From positions 11,131,434 through 11,195,433 of the forward strand of contig JAVHZZ010000008.1 of NCBI GenBank assembly GCA_036250195.1: a stretch of 64,000 nucleotides of DNA, given 5' to 3'. The first letter of the stretch is position 1; each line of letters starts with the position of its first letter. The DNA comes from Mixophyes australis. Lineage: Eukaryota; Chordata; Amphibia; Anura; Limnodynastidae. Shown here in pieces: positions 58,836 to 64,000 of the stretch. The notes beneath the pieces were generated by a model. The model had not been told where the DNA came from. It made no database searches and saw nothing but the letters and a program-made list of their open reading frames with translations. A program made the translations under genes and the position numbers.

Positions 58836-59434
58836 AGGTCCCCTTTTCCAGAGGGAAAAGGGGACCTTAATTGTGGAGGGGGGGGGGGGAGAGGGAGAAG
58901 GGGACCTTAACTGTGATTGGGGGGGAGAGGGGGACCTCAACTGTGATTGGGGGGGAGATGGGGACCTCAATTGTGATGGGGGGGAGGGGAACATTAACTG
59001 TGGGGGGAGGGGGACATTAACCGTGGGGGGGAGAGAGGGGGACATTAACCGAAGGGGGGAGAGAGGGGGACATTAACTGTGGGGGGGAGAGAGGGGGACA
59101 TTAACTGTGGGGGGGGGGAGGAGAGGGGGGCATTAACTGTGGGGGGGGGGGGGGGAGAGGGGGAACATTAACTGTGGGGGAGGAGAGAGGGACATTACCT
59201 GTGGGGTAGAGAGGGGAGAGGGGGACATTTACTGTGATTTCGGGGAGGGGAGAGGGGGACATTTACTTTGGGGGGAGGGGAACATTTACTGTGATGAGGG
59301 AGTGGGGGGGAATGTACTGTGATGAGGGATAGGGGGCGCATGTATGGCGAAGATGGAGGGGTGCACATGTATGGGGAGGGAGGGCCCCGCCAGATGAATT
59401 AGTACTGGGCCCCACAGTTTCTGATGGCAGCCCT
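58836..59434. mobile_element. Mobile element carrying a short degenerate G-rich tandem array
   Basis: The 10-bp direct repeat GCTGCTTGTA flanks it at 58826-58835 and 59435-59444. It starts with the hairpin AGGTCCCCTTTTCC / GGGAAAAGGGGACCT. Then come about 15 irregular units of roughly 27-35 bp built on GGGGACATTAACTGTG with variable G runs (58875-59300), then better-spaced units with GGGGGCGCATGTATGGCGAA (59333-59352). It ends in GGGCCCCACAGTTTCTGATG, then GCAGCCCT. The class is uncertain: the target duplication is long for hAT, and the ends share only AGG. Reverse-complemented, the array unit and edge resemble the 19-kb minisatellite and its left flank. Confidence 0.75.
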
Positions 59435-59444
59435 GCTGCTTGTA

Positions 59445-60204
59445 GGTGATATCACTTCTGTGGCTGAATTCCTGTATACTTTGCATGAACTTTTAATAAT
59501 ATTTCCCTTATTAATTGTCCAAAATAACTAAGCAAGGCCACATTGTGGGGCATAAAAGAGGCCACTTCCTAACATAAATCCCTTCTCTCTAAATAAGATA
59601 TATTAAACTAGTTATATATATATCCAAAAACCTCTCGCACTTGCAAAGTTTCTGACACGACTACACAGGAAAATTACCCAGCAGGTCACCTTGCTCCAGT
59701 ACATATGCTGAATATAAAATCAGAAGTGTAGAAGTTCAGAAATACATTTCGGAGAGGAAAAAAATAACCGAAAAATTTCTTTTTTTGCAGAAACCAGTAG
59801 AAAGTAGTATATCATTAATATTGTCAGAAAATAAATGGACATGTTCTTGATATTCCAAAGGCCGAAGTGGACACAAAAGCATAAGACACAAGGCCATCTG
59901 GCTGAAGATTCCCAGATCCTACCCAAAATAACAATGTAATGTTAGGAAAGTAATAACAATCTCACCTTAACCAGCAGAATACATAAATAGGGACATTTAT
60001 GAAAATGGCCTTAAAAGGTAACTTTGTAGCAAAGCTGCTGTTGCCCACAGCAACCAATTGAACGCTTCCTAACATGTTCTAAATTGTACTGGAACAATGA
60101 CAGAATCTTATTGGTTGCTATGGGCTACCATTGTGATACTCGATAAGGTATGGCAAAGCCTTTGTTGGCGGCAACCATGCAACTGTATAGGGGGAAGTGA
60201 AAAA
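59445..60204. other. No gene; possible old MITE at about 60005-60140
   Basis: 60050-60120 has CAGCAACCAATTG and CTTATTGGTTGCTATGG in inverted arrangement, reminiscent of the CCAAT-bearing MITEs, but its ends were not resolved. The rest is unassigned. Confidence 0.35.
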
Positions 60205-61170
60205 AGTAGAGATGTTCACTGACCCCCGTGGTTTGGTTTTGGTTTTGGATCTGGATTAACTTCGCGTTTTGGTTTTGGTTTTGGCAAAACCGCCCTCGCA
60301 TGTTTTGATTTTGCTTTTAGATCTGATTTTTTTCTAAAATCCCTATTTCTTTTTGCTAAAATCACAAAATTTGGCTCTTTTTTATCCCTACATTATTATT
60401 AACCTCAAACACATTAATTTTCAATAATTTCCGGTCAATTTTTGTCAAGTGATAAGAACACTGCTACCCCTCCTATTTCTGTATGGCACTGAGCAATGTC
60501 ACTGGAGACTGGAGAGTGACAAGAACACTGCTACCCCTGTTTCTGTGTGAGCAATGGCACTGAGCAATGTCACTGGAGACTGGAGAGTGACAAGAACACG
60601 GCTACCCCTGTTTCTGTGTGAGCAATGGCACTGAGCAATGTCACTGGAGACTGGAGAGTGACAAGAACACTGCTACCCCTGTTTCTGTGTGAGCAATGGC
60701 ACTGAGCAATGTCACTGGAGACTGGAGAGTGACAAGAACACTGCTACCCCTGTTTCTGCATGAGCAATGGCACTGAGCAATGTCACTGGAGACTGGAGAG
60801 TGACAAGAACACTGCTACCCCTGTTTCTGCATGAGCAATGGCACTGAGCAATTTCACTGGAGACTGGAGAGTGACAAGAACACTGCTACCCCTGTTTCTG
60901 CATGAGCAATGGCACTGAGCAATGTCACTGGAGACTGGAGAGTGACAAGAACACTGCTACCACTCTTTCTGTGTGAGCAGTGGCGCTGGATCTCCTGTTG
61001 AGGGAGGTACTTATGGAATCCAAAACCCGCGAGATCCGACAACGCAACAATGACGTTTTGCCTCGATTCAGATCCGAGGACGCGCGAAAGTAACGAGCCG
61101 GGTCGCGAGCCTACTCGGATCCCCTATGCTCGGATGGGCTTGGTTTTCAGAAAACCGAGCCCGAGCATCT
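60205..61170 (+). repeat. Dispersed repeat, longest copy in the window
   Basis: It begins GATGTTCACTGACCCCCGTG, with TTTTGGTTTTGG-rich text, and ends CCGAGCCCGAGCATCTTTAG. The ends GATGTTC / GAGCATC suggest a short inverted repeat. Copies: 6655-6915 (+) and 7375-7960 (-). No coding region was seen. The interior holds the 71-bp tandem array. Confidence 0.75.
60475..60985 (+). repeat. 71-bp tandem repeat, seven copies
   Basis: GGAGAGTGACAAGAACACTG recurs at 60511, 60582, 60653, 60724, 60795, 60866 and 60937, exactly 71 bp apart each time. The units also share GAGCAATGGCACTGAGCAAT. Copies differ by only a few bases (GTGTGAG or GCATGAG; one AATTTCAC). Confidence 0.95.
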
Positions 61171-62574
61171 TTAGAAAAAAGCCCAATTGCAAGCTTTTTG
61201 CCCTTTGATAGATAGAGTCCTATGTCTTGTTCATCGTCAACTGTTTGCAGTAGATTGGTACACCACAAGGGCTGCTACAATGTGATGCCCACAGTGCGAT
61301 GAGGTCCCGCCCCCTTTCAGAGGGGGTCATAGCCCTGCCCAACTTCCACAACCTAGAAGTCTGGGAGGTACATAAATGACCATTTACAACTGTGCAGGCT
61401 TCTATCTCACAATGTAACTTCCGTTATTAACATTTATTTCCTCCTAAACCAAGGTCTTATTCTCACAATCTCACTATTAATTAAAATAACCCTGAAGCAG
61501 ATTCATCGCTTGCTTAATGCAGGCTCCTGTTTCAGCAGACGGCGCAATTTCCTCAGGGCAGGAAGTCCAGGATACAGGAGTGACACAGATTTATTTAAAG
61601 GATATTCTTTATAACCTTAATGTAATCCGCTGTTGCCACTTAATATACATATCTCAAAAGTAATAAAAGTTGGAATATTAAATATATACTTAATAAAAAG
61701 GAGTCAATGGAAAATTATAGCTGTCAAATTAAATCAGATACAACCATGAGAGGCATAATTGGACCACCCTTTAACTGCTTAATTGCCGAACAGCCAACAG
61801 TTTTATGTCCAACGAGTATTCATTGCAATATGTTTGTAAATATTTAGTAAAATGAAAAATAATTGAGCTGTACAACTTGTTCATCAAGAAAATAATGATG
61901 CTTTAATTACAACTAATGGTTTGTCGTGTTGTTGTGTTTCCTGTCTGTTCTGTTAGCATAAAGTTTCGCATCAAAGTTATAATCTTTTACAAGCCAATCA
62001 AAAAGGTTTTATTGTTGATTGTATCAATGTCTGACAATTAAACCACACACAGCACATTGAATTGTTAAGGGATCCATTTAGAAATTAATTAGATTGCATC
62101 AAACGAATTCCAAAGATAAGAAAAAGAAGAACAATAAAAACAAAGATAGAAAATACAGTGAAGATTTGTGCATTTAAAGTTTGCATACAATATATTTATT
62201 GTATTGTTATGTTTTATACAGTTTAAATGGTAGTTTCCTTTAGCAGGAGAAAATGTACAGTATTTTAGTGAGCAAGATTCTTCCTCCATATAAAAGAAGT
62301 GCTAGAAAGCTAATCATCCAGAGCCAAAAGGGATAGGGTAGGGTAGTCAAACAAAGCCTCAGGTCAAAACACAGGCAATGATCCAGTAGAGTCAGGCACA
62401 CAGGCTAAGAGAAGCTGGTTCATAGGGAAAATTCAACAAGCTTGCAATGTGTGGCTATCAGGAAGCTGTTTATATAGGCCTGAAACAAGCCTCAGGTGCT
62501 GGCAACTAATTATTAGCAGCAGGTCATTAGGCCATTCCCTGATGCAGATCTACACTGATGAAAGTAAAAGTGTG
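61171..62574. other. No gene; possible single-copy non-coding DNA
   Basis: 61480-62090 is AT-rich, with several TTAATTA and TAAATATT cores and no repeat that I recognise. 62300-62560 looks repeat-like but is unassigned. Confidence 0.25.
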
Positions 62575-62850
62575 CAACGGTGGATAAGTGAGCCTGTGGC
62601 TCACCATGCAGAGGCTGCACTGTGGCAATCCGGAGGTCATGGTTTGAGTCCTTCAGCGCCAGATTACTTTGGCTGAATCAGGTGGCATAAGAAACCCATC
62701 TGCAGAAAACAGGCAACCTGCGGCCTCTGCATGCGTAGAAAGCGGCTTTGATGGCGTATGTGACACCCAGTAGTGGCTCTCTGGAAAGTTTAGACAGGGA
62801 TTATAGTAGTAAGGATACTGACTATTATATTTATTCTGCTGCATCATGTT
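62575..62850 (+). repeat. Probable tRNA-derived SINE
   Basis: A box A-like TGGCTCACCATG at 62597 and a box B-like GGTTTGAGTCC at 62641-62651, about 44 bp apart, resemble a tRNA-type pol III promoter. GCAATCCGGAGGTCATGG lies between. The 3' boundary is uncertain. Confidence 0.45.
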
Positions 62851-63979
62851 TATCACAGCAAGAACTCTCACCAATATATATTGATCTTAGACAGTGATTT
62901 AGGATTATAATCAGGTATGTCAGCAATGCAGTGCTGTCACCCCAAGGAATCTCCTATTCCTGAATAACTGGTAAGAAATGTTATAATGTTTTTGACGTAT
63001 TCCATGTGTCTCATATAATGCTATCAACACTTTTATTTTGCCAGGGGGAGAGAATCACTTTCATTCTTGCCTGTGTAAGATGGAATCTCCCAGCTTATTA
63101 AACACTTTATCCTGATTTCTATAGTTATCTGTCCGGGTGTCTGTATTTACATGTGAAATTTAAACAGAATTTAACAGCAAAAAATTGTGTACACAAACAG
63201 GCGCAAACCAACATATAGTAATATACAACACAAGAGTCCTTGAAGGATGTCAACGATTACCAAGTCCTTTTATAGTAAAATTCAATGGTGGAAGAAATGT
63301 ATGGATGAAAACTCCAGTGGATCGAATCTCTCATAATTCAATTGTGTTTCCACATATGAGGCCATACGATAATCATATGAAAAAAGAAAGATAAAGAGAA
63401 ACAAATATGTGTGTATTATGTCAAATAGAATGAAACACATTTCAATTTCACTATGTAGTACCCATGAGGGTCTAGAAAGCCAATGGTATAAATTATGCAC
63501 TTTGGTGTAGGAATATGGATAGTTATTCAGCCAATAATACCAATAATAATTATGAACCACGTGAGGAAGAGCAAACAGTGTGACATCAGGGCTCTCTCCC
63601 CTTCAGATACACTTACTTAAAGACCTAAGTCCGAGCACTTGTAAATCCTCAATTGTATCTCCGTTCGTTCAAAATCTTCTTATGACCTCACGCATCATAG
63701 ATGGAATTATAAAAGACAGAAAAACATACCAACATCTGGCATAATACCTTCAGGGCAATTTATTAAATAAAAACATTAAAAACATAAAAATAGATAAAAT
63801 CGTGGCAGTAACAACAACTGCAAGCTGGAAACAGAAATCCTCTATAGAAAGAGCAAGTTCATTCCTACCAGAAAGATATGGAGAAGTCAGCATATAAGAT
63901 GTTAAACAGTCCCGGGTCATGAAGAGCCGACATTCCCTTCATCCAACGGTATGAAACGACTTGTGTATAATCCGCTCCT
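62851..63979. other. No gene; probable retroelement terminal region at 63560-63980
   Basis: 62851-63560 is unassigned. From about 63590 the sequence runs into AATTTATTAAATAAAAACAT and then the CGCGTTTCA motif at the window end, so it is probably the terminal region of a retroelement of the hammerhead-bearing type. Confidence 0.3.
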
Positions 63980-64000
63980 AATCAACGCGTTTCAACCCGA
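63980..64000 (-). ncRNA. Truncated hammerhead-like half-motif at the window end
   Basis: The plus strand AATCAACGCGTTTCAACCCG reads on the minus strand as CGGGTTGAAACGCGTTGATT, the GAAACGCGT half of the motif seen at 37020-37068. The CTGATGA half would lie beyond the window. Confidence 0.35.

Noticed and set aside
58776..59045. Pro/Ser-rich minus-strand frame (PSPPQSQLRSPS repeats)
   Set aside because: It is the translation of the G-rich tandem array in the 58.8-kb element.

Overview
The window looks like a piece of a large vertebrate nuclear genome, most likely an anuran amphibian. The evidence is the mix of transposable elements: a V-SINE with L2-type 3' tail, L2 LINEs, DIRS-order and Penelope-like retroelements, Tc1/mariner, hAT and PIF/Harbinger elements. 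Sequence outside the arrays is AT-rich, and I found no host exon. The species assignment is inference. No host protein-coding gene, rRNA, tRNA gene or CRISPR array could be supported. Every recognisable coding trace belongs to a decayed transposon.

Layout. Positions 1-8.7 kb hold a DIRS fragment, a V-SINE, a palindromic MITE, an (AT)n microsatellite, a nearly full-length but dead Tc1/mariner element, and a hAT element (8-bp target duplication) interrupted by another repeat. Positions 8746-27770 are one uninterrupted minisatellite of 761 units of 25 bp (19,025 bp) with no net indel from end to end, followed by about 100 bp of degenerate units. The array has higher-order duplications at offsets of 1,225, 1,400 and 5,050 bp. 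Most unit variants are the CpG-deamination products of one ancestral unit. Because the unit has no stop codon and 25 is not a multiple of 3, all three forward frames stay open for about 6,370-6,400 codons and give the same 25-residue periodic peptide. I read this as an arithmetic by-product, not a gene.

Positions 28-64 kb are gene-free sequence packed with interspersed repeats: six copies of one 175-bp palindromic MITE with 3-bp target duplications, other MITEs, hAT elements, an internally deleted Harbinger element that keeps a HARBI1-like N-terminus, L2 LINE 3' ends, two Penelope-like reverse-transcriptase remnants, and a 71-bp tandem repeat inside a dispersed repeat.

The most interesting result links two places. 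A 599-bp element at 58836-59434, bounded by a 10-bp direct repeat, carries a short degenerate tandem array. Its edge shares sequence with the left flank and with the unit of the 19-kb array. The giant array therefore probably arose by expansion of an array carried inside a mobile element. A second theme is a hammerhead-ribozyme-like core downstream of, and in the same orientation as, both Penelope-like remnants.
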